Positions 52,917 through 62,430 are shown, numbered from the stretch's first letter. The stretch: DNA of 64,000 bases from Arthrobacter ruber (GCF_002954225.1 NZ_PPTH01000015.1:248001-312000), one strand, 5' to 3'. Notes: generated by a model from the sequence alone, not told the origin. Made by a program: numbers and translations.

Positions 52917-54107
52917 ATGAGCAAGACGCCGATCGATCTGAACAACCTGCCCTACGCGGACGGTGACTTCTTCGCGTTCGAGGAGCTGATGTCCGACAAG
53001 GAACGCTCCCGGCTCGAGGAGATCCGCGCGTGGCTCGCCCGCGAGGTCCGTCCCAACGCCGTGGACTGGTGGAACCGGGGCGCCTTCCCCCAGGACCTGA
53101 TCCCCAAGCTCGCCGATCTGGATCCGGTGAGTCCCGTCCACCGGCAGGGCTATTCCAACCTCTTCGCGGGGATCACGCATGCCGAGTTCACGCGGGCGGA
53201 CACGTCGATCGCCACGTTCATGGGCGTCCACGACGGGCTCTTCACCGGCTCCATCGAGGCGCTCGCCTCGAAGGAGCAGCAGGAGGAGTGGCTGCCGGAC
53301 ATCTACGCGATGAGGAAGATCGGTGCGTTCGGCCTCACCGAGCCCCTCGGGGGTTCCGACGTGGCCGGCGGCACCCGGACCACCGCCCGCCGCGACGGTA
53401 ACACCTGGATCCTGAACGGTGCCAAGCGCTGGATCGGCAACGCGACCTTCTCAGACTGGGTGGTCGTCTATGCGCGGGACCTCGAGGACAACCAGGTCAA
53501 GGGTTTCCTCGTGGACACCGCGACGCCCGGCTTCTCCTCCACGAAGATCGAGAACAAGATCGCCCTGCGTACCGTGGAGAACGCCGACATCGTCCTCGAC
53601 AACGTCGTCGTCTCCGACGACTTCCACCTCAAGGGTGCCAACAGCTTCAAGGACACCAACAAGGTCCTCAAGGTCACCCGCCTCTCCGTGGGCTGGCAGG
53701 CCGTCGGCCAGCAGCTCGCCGCGTTCGACGTCGCGCGCCGCTACGCGGTGGAGCGCGAGCAGTTCGGCCGGCCCATCGCCAGCTTCCAGCTCGTCCAGCA
53801 GCAGCTGGTCCAGATCCTCGGTAATGCGATGAGCTCGATGGGCATGATGGTCCGCCTCTCCCAGCTCGAGGACGCGGGCAGGGCCAAGGACGAGCAGTCC
53901 GCCCTGGCCAAGGCCTTCACGACGGCGCGCATGCGCGAGAGCGTCGCGGCCGGACGCAACATCCTCGGCGGCAACGGGATCGTCGTCGACTACGAGATGG
54001 CGAAGATCTTCTCCGACGCCGAGGCCGTTTACTCCTACGAGGGCACGCAGGAGATCAACACGCTCGTGGCGGGTCGCTCGATCACGGGTATCGCCGCGTT
54101 CGTCTAG
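52917..54107 (+). CDS. Acyl-CoA dehydrogenase (glutaryl-CoA dehydrogenase-like)
   Basis: 396 residues; FAD enzyme oxidising an acyl-CoA to enoyl-CoA. FAD-contact segment GAFGLTEPLGGSDVAGGTRTTARRDG is followed by WILNGAKRWIGNATFSDW. Catalytic Glu375 lies in VYSYEGTQEINTLVAGR, and RRYAVEREQFGRPIASFQLVQQQL is present. The N-terminus PYADGDFFAFEELMSDKER and overall pattern are closest to glutaryl-CoA dehydrogenases, which also decarboxylate; substrate assignment is tentative. Single gene, probably repressed through the palindrome upstream. Confidence 0.92.
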   Translation: MSKTPIDLNNLPYADGDFFAFEELMSDKERSRLEEIRAWLAREVRPNAVDWWNRGAFPQDLIPKLADLDPVSPVHRQGYSNLFAGITHAEFTRADTSIATFMGVHDGLFTGSIEALASKEQQEEWLPDIYAMRKIGAFGLTEPLGGSDVAGGTRTTARRDGNTWILNGAKRWIGNATFSDWVVVYARDLEDNQVKGFLVDTATPGFSSTKIENKIALRTVENADIVLDNVVVSDDFHLKGANSFKDTNKVLKVTRLSVGWQAVGQQLAAFDVARRYAVEREQFGRPIASFQLVQQQLVQILGNAMSSMGMMVRLSQLEDAGRAKDEQSALAKAFTTARMRESVAAGRNILGGNGIVVDYEMAKIFSDAEAVYSYEGTQEINTLVAGRSITGIAAFV

Positions 54108-54207
54108 CTTCCCCGACGTGGACGACGTCCCTCATCCGCAGGGGTGGCGGATCGACGGCATTCACGCCCGCCACAGGTGCGCAGGGCGCGGGACGGAACG
54201 CGGCCGG

Positions 54208-54927
54208 TCATCCATCGAGCGGCAGCAGGACCGACGGGCGGCGATCCGTCACGAAGGCCAGCGGGTCCACGTACTCGCCGTCCTGCCGCACGCCCCAGTG
54301 CAGGCACGACACCCCGCAGTGACCGGGCGGGGAGCCATCAGCACCCGGTGGTTCGAGGGTCGCCACCACCTCACCCCTGGTCACCCGCCGACCCTCGACC
54401 AGATCGGTGGTCACCGGCTCGAAGCTGCTGATCCGGCCCTGGCCATGGTCGATCGACAGCACCCCGCGGTCCACGACGGTGCCGGCGAAGGACACCACGC
54501 CGTCGGCGGGGCTGGCCACGATGGTCGAGGCCCCGCGGCGGGCTGCCAGGTCGACCCCGCGGTGACCCCGCTCCCACTTCCGCGGTGGTTTCTCGAACGA
54601 GCGCAGGACCGTCGGATCCGGCGTCAGCGGCCACGACCATTCCGGGACGAAGGCCGCCGGGGGTCGCGGGAGGAAGCGATCGACGACGACGGGCCGATCC
54701 TCGGCAGCGCGGTGCCCGGCGCCGGTGGCGGACGCCGGACCTCCTGCTCCCACCGGCACCAGCAGCATGCCCACGAGAACGCCCGCCAGGCCGAGACGAG
54801 GAGCGCGAGCACGGCGCCGTCCGCCCGGGACGCCGCCTGCACGGCCGGCGGGTCGGGCGGGACGCACCGACCCTCCGTGCCGGGTGGACACCGGGAACCA
54901 GGAAGCGGGCGGATCGGGGAGGTCCAT
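54208..54927 (-). CDS. M23-family (LytM-type) peptidase
   Basis: 239 residues. A long basic N-terminus, then one hydrophobic segment (about 45-68, LGLAGVLVGMLLVPVGAG) that could be a signal-anchor or signal peptide ending near ASA. The LytM zinc fold follows: RGHRGVDLAARRG with His122 and Asp126, DHGQGRISSFEPV, and HCGVSCLHWGVR with the distal His. One more in-frame GTG (54948) lies upstream; the ATG at 54927 was taken. It likely cuts peptidoglycan cross-bridges or acts as a regulator of such enzymes. Divergent from rpsB, convergent with the acyl-CoA dehydrogenase. Confidence 0.85.
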   Translation of the reverse strand: MDLPDPPASWFPVSTRHGGSVRPARPAGRAGGVPGGRRRARAPRLGLAGVLVGMLLVPVGAGGPASATGAGHRAAEDRPVVVDRFLPRPPAAFVPEWSWPLTPDPTVLRSFEKPPRKWERGHRGVDLAARRGASTIVASPADGVVSFAGTVVDRGVLSIDHGQGRISSFEPVTTDLVEGRRVTRGEVVATLEPPGADGSPPGHCGVSCLHWGVRQDGEYVDPLAFVTDRRPSVLLPLDG

Positions 54928-55034
54928 GCGGACATCCTGCCCCTGCACCGGGATGCAGGGAGAGGGCTGCCGACGCCATGTGGACAGGTGCGGGCCAGGA
55001 GGGCCGCGGCGCCGGCGGACCCCCGTCGTGCGCC

Positions 55035-55062
55035 CTGACCGGCAGTGCCGCTGTAGTACACT
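55035..55062 (+). promoter_or_regulatory. rpsB promoter
   Basis: CTGACC (55035-55040), 16-nt spacer, TACACT (55057-55062). Predicted transcription start near 55069, which gives a leader of about 265 nt before rpsB. Confidence 0.55.
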
Positions 55063-55175
55063 TGTTCAAGCAGTCTGCTGCTCCCTCCTCCTCATGCCCA
55101 GGGCATCATCGCGGGGCGGGATCATCGGGCTGACTACGCGTGCCTGCGATTCAGCGCCTCATTCCACTGCTGAAG

Positions 55176-55217
55176 CGCCCTCCCCACGGTCCGGCGGAAG
55201 CCGGTGAGGGAGGGGGC
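55176..55217 (+). promoter_or_regulatory. Structured element in the rpsB leader
   Basis: Outer imperfect stem of CGCCCTCCCC with GGGAGGGGGCG, inner perfect stem CCGGC/GCCGG (55191-55195, 55200-55204) closed by a GGAA (GNRA) tetraloop. Located in the long leader about 120 nt before the rpsB ATG. Confidence 0.45.
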
Positions 55218-55334
55218 GTCCCGACGACAACCAGGTGCCAGGACGTAGCGGCCACCCCGGCCGGTACTGAGACAACCGTCAACAAGCTTCAGGCAGCGCG
55301 CTGCGCCAGAGCCGGAGCTGAAGAAAGGCAGAAC

Positions 55335-56270
55335 ATGCCAGTCGTAACCATGCGCCAGCTGCTCGACAGCGGCGTCCACTTCGGTCACCAGACCCGCCGT
55401 TGGAACCCGAAGATGAAGCGCTTCATCTTCACCGAGCGCAACGGCATCTACATCATCGACCTCCAGCAGTCGCTGTCCTACATCGACCGCGCCTACGAGT
55501 TCGTCAAGGCCACCGTCGCCCACGGCGGGACCGTCCTCTTCGTCGGCACCAAGAAGCAGGCCCAGGAAGCGATCGCCGACCAGGCGACGCGCGTCGGCCA
55601 GCCCTACGTCAACCAGCGCTGGCTCGGTGGCATGCTCACCAACTTCCAGACCGTCTCCAAGCGCATCCAGCGCATGAAGGAACTCGAAGAGATCGACTTC
55701 GACGACGTCGCCGGTTCGGGCCACACGAAGAAGGAGCTCCTGCTCCTCAAGCGTGAGCTGACCAAGCTGCAGAGCAACCTCGGTGGTATCCGCAACCTGA
55801 CCAAGGCTCCCTCGGTCGTGTGGGTCGTCGACACCAAGAAGGAACACCTCGCGATCGACGAGGCCAAGAAGCTCGGCATCCCCGTCGTCGCGATCCTCGA
55901 CACCAACTGCGATCCCGACGAGGTCGACTTCCCGATCCCGGGTAACGACGACGCGATCCGCGCCGTCAACCTCCTCACCCGCGTGGTCGCCGACGCCGTG
56001 GCCGAGGGCCTGATCGCCCGCCACAACCGTTCGGGCAACAACGACGCGGCCGCCGCCGACGAGCCCATGGCCGAGTGGGAGCGCGAACTGCTCGAGGGCA
56101 ACACCGCCGAGGCAGCCGCACCGGCAGCCGAGGCAGCCCCCGCCGAGACCGCCCCCGCCGAGGCGCCCGCCGCCGACGAGGCTCCTGCAGGCCTGCAGGC
56201 CCCCATCGCCGAGGAAGTCCCCGAAGCAGTGGCTCCCGTCACGGAAGCCGCAGCAGACGACACCAAGTAG
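55335..56270 (+). CDS. rpsB: 30S ribosomal protein S2
   Basis: 311 residues. The conserved core (1-245) starts [27 protein letters not shown] and includes [26 protein letters not shown] and [31 protein letters not shown]. After residue 250 comes a C-terminal tail rich in Ala, Pro and Glu, common in actinobacterial S2 and absent from E. coli S2. ATG after AAGAAAGG. The frame is open far upstream, but the S2 N-terminus fixes this start. First gene of rpsB-tsf. Confidence 0.98.
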   Translation: MPVVTMRQLLDSGVHFGHQTRRWNPKMKRFIFTERNGIYIIDLQQSLSYIDRAYEFVKATVAHGGTVLFVGTKKQAQEAIADQATRVGQPYVNQRWLGGMLTNFQTVSKRIQRMKELEEIDFDDVAGSGHTKKELLLLKRELTKLQSNLGGIRNLTKAPSVVWVVDTKKEHLAIDEAKKLGIPVVAILDTNCDPDEVDFPIPGNDDAIRAVNLLTRVVADAVAEGLIARHNRSGNNDAAAADEPMAEWERELLEGNTAEAAAPAAEAAPAETAPAEAPAADEAPAGLQAPIAEEVPEAVAPVTEAAADDTK

Positions 56271-56278
56271 TTCCCGTT

Positions 56279-56314
56279 GCGTAAGGGGTGTGGGTCAAAC
56301 CACGCCCCTTACGC
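56279..56314 (+). terminator. Hairpin between rpsB and tsf (terminator or attenuator)
   Basis: GCGTAAGGGG-TGTGG pairs with CCACG-CCCCTTACGC, loop GTCAAA; 15-bp stem with one mismatch. Lies 9 nt after the rpsB stop and may lower tsf expression relative to rpsB. Confidence 0.65.
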
Positions 56315-56404
56315 ATGTTCCGCGGATGTTCACCGCGGGATGCTCGTCCGCGGGCAGGAGCCCGCGCAAGCTTGTCGTAGATCCACATCAACTTAGGAGT
56401 TCGT

Positions 56405-57241
56405 ATGGCAAATTTCACTGCCGCTGACATCAAGGCCCTGCGCGAGCGCACGGGCGCCGGCATGATGGACGTCAAGAAGGCCCTCGACGAAGCCAATGGC
56501 GACGCCGACAAGGCCCTCGAACTGATCCGCATCAAGGGACTCAAGGGTGCGACGAAGCGCGAAGGCCGTTCGACCGCCGAGGGCCTCGTGGCCGCTCGCG
56601 TCGAGGGCAACGTCGGCGTCATGGTCGAGGTCAACTGCGAGACCGACTTCGTCGCCAAGGCCGGCCCCTTCATCGAGTTCTCGAACAAGGTGCTCGGAGC
56701 AGCCATCGAGTCCGGTGCCACCGACGTCGAGACGCTCCTCGCGTTCGAGCTCGACGGCAAGCTCGTCTCCGAACACGTCATCGAGGCCGGTGCCCTGCTC
56801 GGCGAGAAGGTCGACGTCCGCCGCATCGCCCGCGTCGAGGGTCAGATCGTCGACGCCTACCTGCACAAGACGTCGAAGGACCTCCCCGCCCAGGTCGGCG
56901 TGCTCTTCGCCGTCGAGGGATCCGGTGACGCCGCCGTCGAGGCCATCCACGATGTCGCCGTCCACATCGCCGCGTACTCGCCCACCTACCTGACCCGCGA
57001 GGACGTCCCCGCCGAGCTCGTCGAGTCGGAGCGCCGCATCGCCGACGAGACCGCACGCGCCGAGGGCAAGCCGGAGCAGGCACTGGCGAAGATCGTCGAG
57101 GGACGTCTCACGGGCTTCTTCAAGGAGGGTGTCCTGGTGGACCAGGCCTTCGCCAAGGACGCCAAGAAGTCGGTCGCCACGGTCCTCGCCGACGCCGACG
57201 CCAAGGCCACGGCCTTCGCACGGTTCCGCGTCGGAGCCTAG
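56405..57241 (+). CDS. tsf: Translation elongation factor Ts
   Basis: 278 residues; nucleotide exchange factor for EF-Tu. N-terminal UBA-like domain FTAADIKALRERTGAGMMDVKKALDEANGD and the TDFVAKAGPF core segment (about residues 80-90, the EF-Tu-contacting TDFV motif) are intact. ATG after TTAGGAG. Located 134 bases after rpsB, the near-universal order. Confidence 0.98.
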   Translation: MANFTAADIKALRERTGAGMMDVKKALDEANGDADKALELIRIKGLKGATKREGRSTAEGLVAARVEGNVGVMVEVNCETDFVAKAGPFIEFSNKVLGAAIESGATDVETLLAFELDGKLVSEHVIEAGALLGEKVDVRRIARVEGQIVDAYLHKTSKDLPAQVGVLFAVEGSGDAAVEAIHDVAVHIAAYSPTYLTREDVPAELVESERRIADETARAEGKPEQALAKIVEGRLTGFFKEGVLVDQAFAKDAKKSVATVLADADAKATAFARFRVGA

Positions 57242-57264
57242 GCCGCAGGCACGGTCCGTAGCAC

Positions 57265-57297
57265 AAGGGGCGGCCGCCCCGGAGGTGGCCGCCCTTT
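57265..57297 (+). terminator. Terminator after tsf
   Basis: AGGGGCGGCCGCC and GGTGGCCGCCCTTT form a stem with a short CCGGA loop, ending in CTTTCC. Confidence 0.65.
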
Positions 57298-57412
57298 CCT
57301 GCGCCCGGGAGGCGCGCCGTATCCTGTAACGGATCCGGCAACATCCCGACAACCCGCACCACAGGCCGTCCATCCAGGAACGGCCCACAGTTCTACGCCC
57401 GGGAGGCATCTC

Positions 57413-58153
57413 ATGGACACCGAATCGAACGCTGCGACGGCTGGTACCGGGCGCCGGCGCCGGGTGCTCCTCAAGCTCTCCGGTGAGGTGTTCGGTGGCG
57501 GCAAGCTCGGCGTCGATCCCGAGACCGTCCGGTCCGTGTCGAAGCAGATCGCGGCGACCGTCGGTGACGTGGAGGTGGCGATCGTCGTCGGTGGCGGCAA
57601 CTTCTTCCGGGGCGCAGAGCTGTCCCAGAGCGGCATGGACCGTTCCCGGGCCGACTACATGGGCATGCTGGGCACCGTGATGAACTGCCTGGCCCTGCAG
57701 GACTTCCTCGAGCAGGCCGGCGTGGAGACCCGCGTGCAGAGCGCCATCACCATGGGCCAGGTCGCCGAGGCGTACATCCCGCGGCGCGCCATCCGCCACC
57801 TGGAGAAGGGGCGCGTGGTCATCTTCGGCGCCGGAGCGGGCCTGCCGTACTTCTCGACCGACACCGTCGCGGCCCAGCGGGCCCTCGAGGTGCACGCCGA
57901 CGAGGTCCTCATGGCGAAGAGCGGGGTGGACGGCGTCTACACCGCCGACCCCCACAAGGACCCGACCGCGGAGAAGCTGGACACGCTCTCCTATGACGAG
58001 GCCCTGCGCCGCGACATCCGGGTGATGGACCAGACCGCCATGACCATGTGCAAGGACAACAACCTGACCATGGTGGTGTTCGGCATGGAGGGGGAGGGCA
58101 ACGTCACCCGCGCCATCCGCGGCGAGAAGCTCGGCACCGTCGTCACGGCCTGA
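57413..58153 (+). CDS. pyrH: Uridylate kinase
   Basis: 246 residues; phosphorylates UMP to UDP. Amino-acid-kinase fold with [60 protein letters not shown] and the C-terminal [20 protein letters not shown]. Ala/Thr/Gly-rich N-terminal 15 residues precede the core. ATG after CGGGAGG. Follows tsf, precedes frr, as in most bacteria. Confidence 0.98.
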   Translation: MDTESNAATAGTGRRRRVLLKLSGEVFGGGKLGVDPETVRSVSKQIAATVGDVEVAIVVGGGNFFRGAELSQSGMDRSRADYMGMLGTVMNCLALQDFLEQAGVETRVQSAITMGQVAEAYIPRRAIRHLEKGRVVIFGAGAGLPYFSTDTVAAQRALEVHADEVLMAKSGVDGVYTADPHKDPTAEKLDTLSYDEALRRDIRVMDQTAMTMCKDNNLTMVVFGMEGEGNVTRAIRGEKLGTVVTA

Positions 58154-58219
58154 CCCTGCCCGACCGGCCGGGACGGTGCACCGCCGCCCTGCCCGGCCGG
58201 GACGTGGCACACCCTGAAC

Positions 58220-58225
58220 TAGGAT
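58220..58225 (+). promoter_or_regulatory. -10 box of frr-cdsA
   Basis: TAGGAT, about 45 nt upstream of the predicted ribosome site; frr may be transcribed from here as well as from pyrH. Confidence 0.4.
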
Positions 58226-58277
58226 TGAACACTGGAACGGCTGCCGGGCAGCCGACTGCGGAGCGAAGGAGCACACT

Positions 58278-58835
58278 GTGATCGAAGAGACATTGCTGGA
58301 AGCCACCGACAAGATGGACAAGGCCGTGGAGGTCGCGAAGGACGATTTCGCGACCGTCCGCACGGGCCGGGCCAACGCGGCCATGTTCTCGAAGATCACG
58401 GTGCTGTACTACGGCGCACCCACCCCGCTGCAGCAGCTGGCGTCCTTCCAGAACCCCGAGGCACGCACGCTCCTGATCACCCCGTTCGACCGCAGCGCAC
58501 TGAACGACATCGAGAAGGCGCTGCGCGATTCCGATCTCGGCGCCAACCCGTCCAACGACGGCAACGTGATCCGTGTGGTCCTGCCCGAGCTGACGCAGGA
58601 GCGCCGCAAGGAGTACGTGAAGCTCGTGAAGACCAAGGCGGAGGACGCCAAGGTCTCCGTCCGCAACATCCGCCGCAAGGCCAAGGACGGCATCGACCGG
58701 GCCGTCAAGGACGGCGACGCCGGCGAGGACGAGGGCTCGCGCGCGGAGAAGGAGCTCGACGCCCTGACGAAGTCCCGCGTGGACCTCATCGACGAGCTGC
58801 TGAAGCGCAAGGAATCCGAGCTGCTCGAGGTCTGA
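58278..58835 (+). CDS. frr: Ribosome recycling factor
   Basis: 185 residues, exactly the family length; splits post-termination ribosomes with EF-G. Core motifs: [52 protein letters not shown] and [36 protein letters not shown] start after GAAGGAG. The TGA overlaps the cdsA ATG by one base. Confidence 0.98.
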   Translation: MIEETLLEATDKMDKAVEVAKDDFATVRTGRANAAMFSKITVLYYGAPTPLQQLASFQNPEARTLLITPFDRSALNDIEKALRDSDLGANPSNDGNVIRVVLPELTQERRKEYVKLVKTKAEDAKVSVRNIRRKAKDGIDRAVKDGDAGEDEGSRAEKELDALTKSRVDLIDELLKRKESELLEV

Positions 58836-59869
58836 TGGCAGACCTCGATCCTCCCGGTGCGGACCGCGGCCGGGCGGCCGGAGCCGATGCCGGGCCCGAT
58901 GCCGGGACAGACGACGCCTCCGGCGTCGCCGCCGCCGGGACGACGGCGGCTCCGGGCGCCGACCCGGCTCCCGGCTCCCGCCGATCGCGCCGGAGAACGC
59001 GCGTGTCCGCTCATCGGCTGTTCCGGCGGCGCGGGCCCAGGGACGCCGGTACGCCGTCGCGTGCGGGCCGCAACCTTCCCGCCGCGATCGGCGTCGGCGC
59101 GGCGCTGCTGATCCCCACGCTGGTGGGACTGCTGTTCTTCCCCGTGGTCTTCGTCGGCATCGTGACCCTGCTCGCGGCCGTCGGTGTGTGGGAGACCTGC
59201 CGCGCACTCGAGGTGCGGCGCATCCACGTGCCGCTCGTGCCCACCCTGGCCGGGACACTGGTGCTCCCGTTCTCCGCCTACTTCGGCGGCGCCGAGGGGC
59301 TGGCAGCCGCCACCGTCCTCGCCGTCCTCGCGCTGTTCCTCTGGCGCTCGGTCGATCCCGCACCGGACGCCGCCAAGAGCCTGATGGCCGGGACCTTCAC
59401 GGTGCTCTGGGTGCCGTTCATGCTGAGCTTCGCGATGATCCTGATGCGCGCGGAGGGCGGGTTCCTCGTCATCGCCACCGTGCTGCTGCTCGCCGTCGCC
59501 AACGACACCTTCGGATACCTGGTCGGGGTCTTCTTCGGCAAGCACGCCATGGCGCCGAAGATCAGTCCGAAGAAGTCCTGGGAGGGTTTCGGCGGGTCGA
59601 TCGGCGGGGCCCTGGTGATCGGCGGACTCTGCGCGGTGTTCCTGCTGGGGCAGCCGCTGTGGGTCGGGCTGGTGCTCGCCGTCGTCATCGTGGCGTCCGC
59701 GACCGCCGGCGACCTCGCCGAGTCGATGATCAAGCGCGAGCTCGGCGTCAAGGACATGGGCAGCATCCTGCCCGGTCACGGCGGGGTGATGGACCGCCTC
59801 GACTCGATCGTCTTCGCCTCCCCGATGGCGTACCTGCTGTCCGCTACATTGGTTCCGGGGTTGCTGTAA
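58835..59869 (+). CDS. cdsA: Phosphatidate cytidylyltransferase
   Basis: 344 residues; makes CDP-diacylglycerol, the precursor used by PgsA-type enzymes such as the one at 49.7 kb. The first 85 residues are a Gly/Ala/Asp then Arg-rich cytosolic extension; about eight helices follow. The CDP-alcohol signature appears at the end as KRELGVKDMGSILPGHGGVMDRLDS (conserved S-x8-K-R-x4-K-D-x5-PGHGG-x-D-R-x-D). ATG overlaps the frr stop, so coupled. Confidence 0.96.
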   Translation: MADLDPPGADRGRAAGADAGPDAGTDDASGVAAAGTTAAPGADPAPGSRRSRRRTRVSAHRLFRRRGPRDAGTPSRAGRNLPAAIGVGAALLIPTLVGLLFFPVVFVGIVTLLAAVGVWETCRALEVRRIHVPLVPTLAGTLVLPFSAYFGGAEGLAAATVLAVLALFLWRSVDPAPDAAKSLMAGTFTVLWVPFMLSFAMILMRAEGGFLVIATVLLLAVANDTFGYLVGVFFGKHAMAPKISPKKSWEGFGGSIGGALVIGGLCAVFLLGQPLWVGLVLAVVIVASATAGDLAESMIKRELGVKDMGSILPGHGGVMDRLDSIVFASPMAYLLSATLVPGLL

Positions 59870-59944
59870 CCGCAGGTCGGCGAGTGCCCCGGAGCGTATG
59901 GCTCCCGCAGGTCTCACCAGGTTTCAGCAGAAGGACACAAGACG

Positions 59945-60520
59945 ATGGACGTGCCTCGCCCGGGCAGTTCTCCGTTCGCGCGCGTCAGCCGCACGGAGTT
60001 CGGCTACAACATGCGCCAGGTGGACCGCTTCCTGAAGAAGGCGCGCGGGCACTACAACGCGGACAGGCCGGACAGCTCCATCACCAGCAGGGACGTCCGT
60101 GCCATGGCGTTCGACCCCGTCAAGGGCGGTTACGATCCGCAGGCCGTGGACGCCGCGCTCGACCGCCTCGAGGACGTCTTCGCCCTGCGGGAACGCGACC
60201 ACCTGATCCGCACCCAGGGCGAGGACGCGTGGCTGCGGCAGATCGGCCGTTCGGCGGCGGTCCTCCGGAACCGGCTCAACCGCCCGCCGGGGGAGCGCTT
60301 CCGGCGCCCGGCGAAGAAGACCGTCCCGAGCTACGACGTCGACGACGTGGACCGGCTGTGCGACGAGCTCCTGCAGTACCTCGAGCACGAGGTCCCCATG
60401 AGCGTCGACGTCGTCCGCCGAGCGGTGTTCCGCGAGGCACGCGGAGCCGATGGCTACGAGGAGAACCAGGTGGACGTGTTCCTGGATCGCGTCGTCGAAC
60501 TCATGGCCGGCATCGACTGA
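59945..60520 (+). CDS. Small DivIVA-domain protein with three GY-VD motifs
   Basis: 191 residues. The DivIVA N-terminal motif (GY, four residues, VD, then Leu) occurs three times: FGYNMRQVDRFLKKA (about 18-32), GGYDPQAVDAALDRL (about 61-75) and DGYEENQVDVFLDRV (about 167-181). The long coiled coil of true DivIVA/Wag31 is missing; between motifs are charged helices. Such domains bind curved membranes at poles and septa. ATG after AGAAGGA, 75 bases after cdsA. Role unknown; link to cell-envelope growth is inferred from domain and position. Confidence 0.8.
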   Translation: MDVPRPGSSPFARVSRTEFGYNMRQVDRFLKKARGHYNADRPDSSITSRDVRAMAFDPVKGGYDPQAVDAALDRLEDVFALRERDHLIRTQGEDAWLRQIGRSAAVLRNRLNRPPGERFRRPAKKTVPSYDVDDVDRLCDELLQYLEHEVPMSVDVVRRAVFREARGADGYEENQVDVFLDRVVELMAGID

Positions 60521-60554
60521 ACGCCGGGCCCCGGACCGGACGCCGCGCCCGACG

Positions 60555-62054
60555 CTAGCGCGGCTCGGGCGTGTGCAGCCGCGCCAGCACGCGTGAGGCC
60601 GACGCGGGCCGCCGTCCCGCCGTCGCGCGGGACACGAGCACCATGGTGAGGAACGCCGCCGGCACCGTCCACAGGGCCGGCTGACCCAGCCAGACCCACC
60701 GCTCGCCCGCCCCCGGTCCCAGCAGCGCCGTCGCGGTGATCGCCCCGCCGCACAGGACGGCGCCCGTGAGCATGCCCGCGATGGCACCGGCGTCCGTCAG
60801 CCCCCGCCACCAGATGCCGAGCAGCAGCAGCGGGCAGATCGTGGACGCCGTGAAGGCGAACACGGACCCCACGCTGCCGGCGAGGGCGAGGCTGTCGGTC
60901 ATCAGCGCGACTCCGAGGGGCACCACCGCCGAGAGCAGGGCCGCGCTCCGGAAGCCCCTGACGCTGCCGTGGAAGAACTCCTGGCTGACCACCCCGGCGA
61001 GCGACACCACGAGGCCGCTCGTCGTCGAGAGGAACGCGGCGAAGGCCCCGGCCGTCACGAGGGCGGAGAGGAGATCGCCCGTGGCGCCGTCGAAGATGCG
61101 CCCCGGGAGCAGCAGGACGGTCGCGTCGGCTGCTCCGGCCGCGGCGAGTTCGGGCGTGTGGATGCGGCCGAGGATCCCGTACACCGTGGGGAACAGGTAG
61201 AACACCGAGAGCAGGCCGAGCACGATCAGGGTGGTCCTCCGCGCCGACGCGCCGTCCGGGTTCGTGTAGAAGCGGACCAGTACGTGGGGCAGGCCGAGCG
61301 TCCCGAACAGCAGTGCGATGACGAGCGAGATGGTGCCGTACAGCGAGGCGTCCGCCGCGGTGTCGAGGTCCGCGGTGAACGCGCTGCCACCGGCCGTGAC
61401 GGCCCCGCCGTCGGTGCCGAGGCGGAACAGGATGAAGGCCACGGGGACCGCGAGGGCCGTCAGCTTCAGCCAGTACTGGAAGGCCTGCACGAAGGTGATG
61501 GAGCGCATCCCGCCGGTCACCACGCTCAGGCACACCACCACGACGACGGCCAGCGGCCCCGCCCAGGCGGGCAGGCCCGTGGTGATGCGCACCGTCAGGG
61601 CCGCCCCGTGCAGCTGCGGCACGATGTACAGCCAGCCGACGACGACGACGAGCAGGCTCGTCACGCGGCGCACCAGCAGGGAGTCAAGCCTGGCCTGGGC
61701 GAAATCGGGGATGGTGTAGGCGCCCGAACGGCGCAGGGGAGCGGCGACGAACAGCAGCAGCATGAGGTAGCCGGCGGTGTAGCCGATCGGGAACCACAGG
61801 GCGTCCACCCCGGAGACGAGGATGAGCCCGGCGATGCCGAGGAAGCTGGCCGCCGAGAGGTACTCGCCGCCGATCGCCGAGGCGTTCCACCACGGGCGCA
61901 CGGTGCGGGACGCCACGTAGAAGTCCCCGGTGGTCCGCGAGATGCGCAGCCCGTAGATACCGATGAGCACGGTGCTGAGCGACACGAGGACGAGGGCCGT
62001 GTAGCCCACGGCCGGGCTCAGCTGCAGCAGGCCGTCGTCGAGCGCGTCAGTCAT
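60555..62054 (-). CDS. Sodium:solute symporter, cation/acetate (ActP/MctC-like) type
   Basis: 499 residues, about 13 helices. SSS-family landmarks: DFYVASRTVRPWWNASAIGGEYLSAASFLGIAGL, GYTAGYLMLLLFVAAPLRRSGAYTIPDFAQARL, VTGGMRSITFVQAFQYWLKL and LGLPHVLVRFYTNPDGASARR. This is the monocarboxylate (acetate/pyruvate/propionate) branch. The ATG lies 8 nt inside the small-subunit gene. It is the fourth gene of a LytS-LytTR-small subunit-symporter set, so its expression is probably set by that sensor pair. Confidence 0.9.
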   Translation of the reverse strand: MTDALDDGLLQLSPAVGYTALVLVSLSTVLIGIYGLRISRTTGDFYVASRTVRPWWNASAIGGEYLSAASFLGIAGLILVSGVDALWFPIGYTAGYLMLLLFVAAPLRRSGAYTIPDFAQARLDSLLVRRVTSLLVVVVGWLYIVPQLHGAALTVRITTGLPAWAGPLAVVVVVCLSVVTGGMRSITFVQAFQYWLKLTALAVPVAFILFRLGTDGGAVTAGGSAFTADLDTAADASLYGTISLVIALLFGTLGLPHVLVRFYTNPDGASARRTTLIVLGLLSVFYLFPTVYGILGRIHTPELAAAGAADATVLLLPGRIFDGATGDLLSALVTAGAFAAFLSTTSGLVVSLAGVVSQEFFHGSVRGFRSAALLSAVVPLGVALMTDSLALAGSVGSVFAFTASTICPLLLLGIWWRGLTDAGAIAGMLTGAVLCGGAITATALLGPGAGERWVWLGQPALWTVPAAFLTMVLVSRATAGRRPASASRVLARLHTPEPR

Positions 62055-62430
62055 CGTCGACGAGGTCCTGGAAGCGCCGCTCGTTGCGGGCCGCGCTGCG
62101 CACGTAGAGGACGGCGCACCCGATGACGAGGGGGTAGACCCCGAGGCCGAGGAGCAGCCAGGGGACGGGGACGGTCAGGACGGTGACGCCGTCGATGTCG
62201 GGGAAGACCGTGAGCAGTACCGGGATCCCGATGAGGATGACCAGGAAGCCGCCCGCGACCACGAGCGCCAGGCGCAGCTGCGACCGGATGAGGGACTCGA
62301 CGAACAGCTGGCCCACCTCGGACTGCTCGGCCATCTCGCGGGCCACGGGGAAGGACGCCCCGGTGGCCCGGGCCGCCGTCCTCGGCGCCGTGACCCGCAC
62401 GCGGCGCGGGACGTCGGACTGCTCCTCCAT
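62047..62430 (-). CDS. Small membrane subunit of the SSS symporter (DUF485-like)
   Basis: 127 residues; ATG at 62430 (an in-frame GTG lies just upstream). Two helices (about 60-80 and 90-112) joined by a loop with PDIDGV, then the basic-acidic end RSAARNERRFQDLVDDD. This layout matches DUF485-type proteins encoded directly before acetate/monocarboxylate symporters. The N-terminal 50 residues are Arg/Ala/Glu-rich. Overlap of 8 nt with the symporter gene indicates translational coupling and probably a complex. Confidence 0.78.
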   Translation of the reverse strand: MEEQSDVPRRVRVTAPRTAARATGASFPVAREMAEQSEVGQLFVESLIRSQLRLALVVAGGFLVILIGIPVLLTVFPDIDGVTVLTVPVPWLLLGLGVYPLVIGCAVLYVRSAARNERRFQDLVDDD

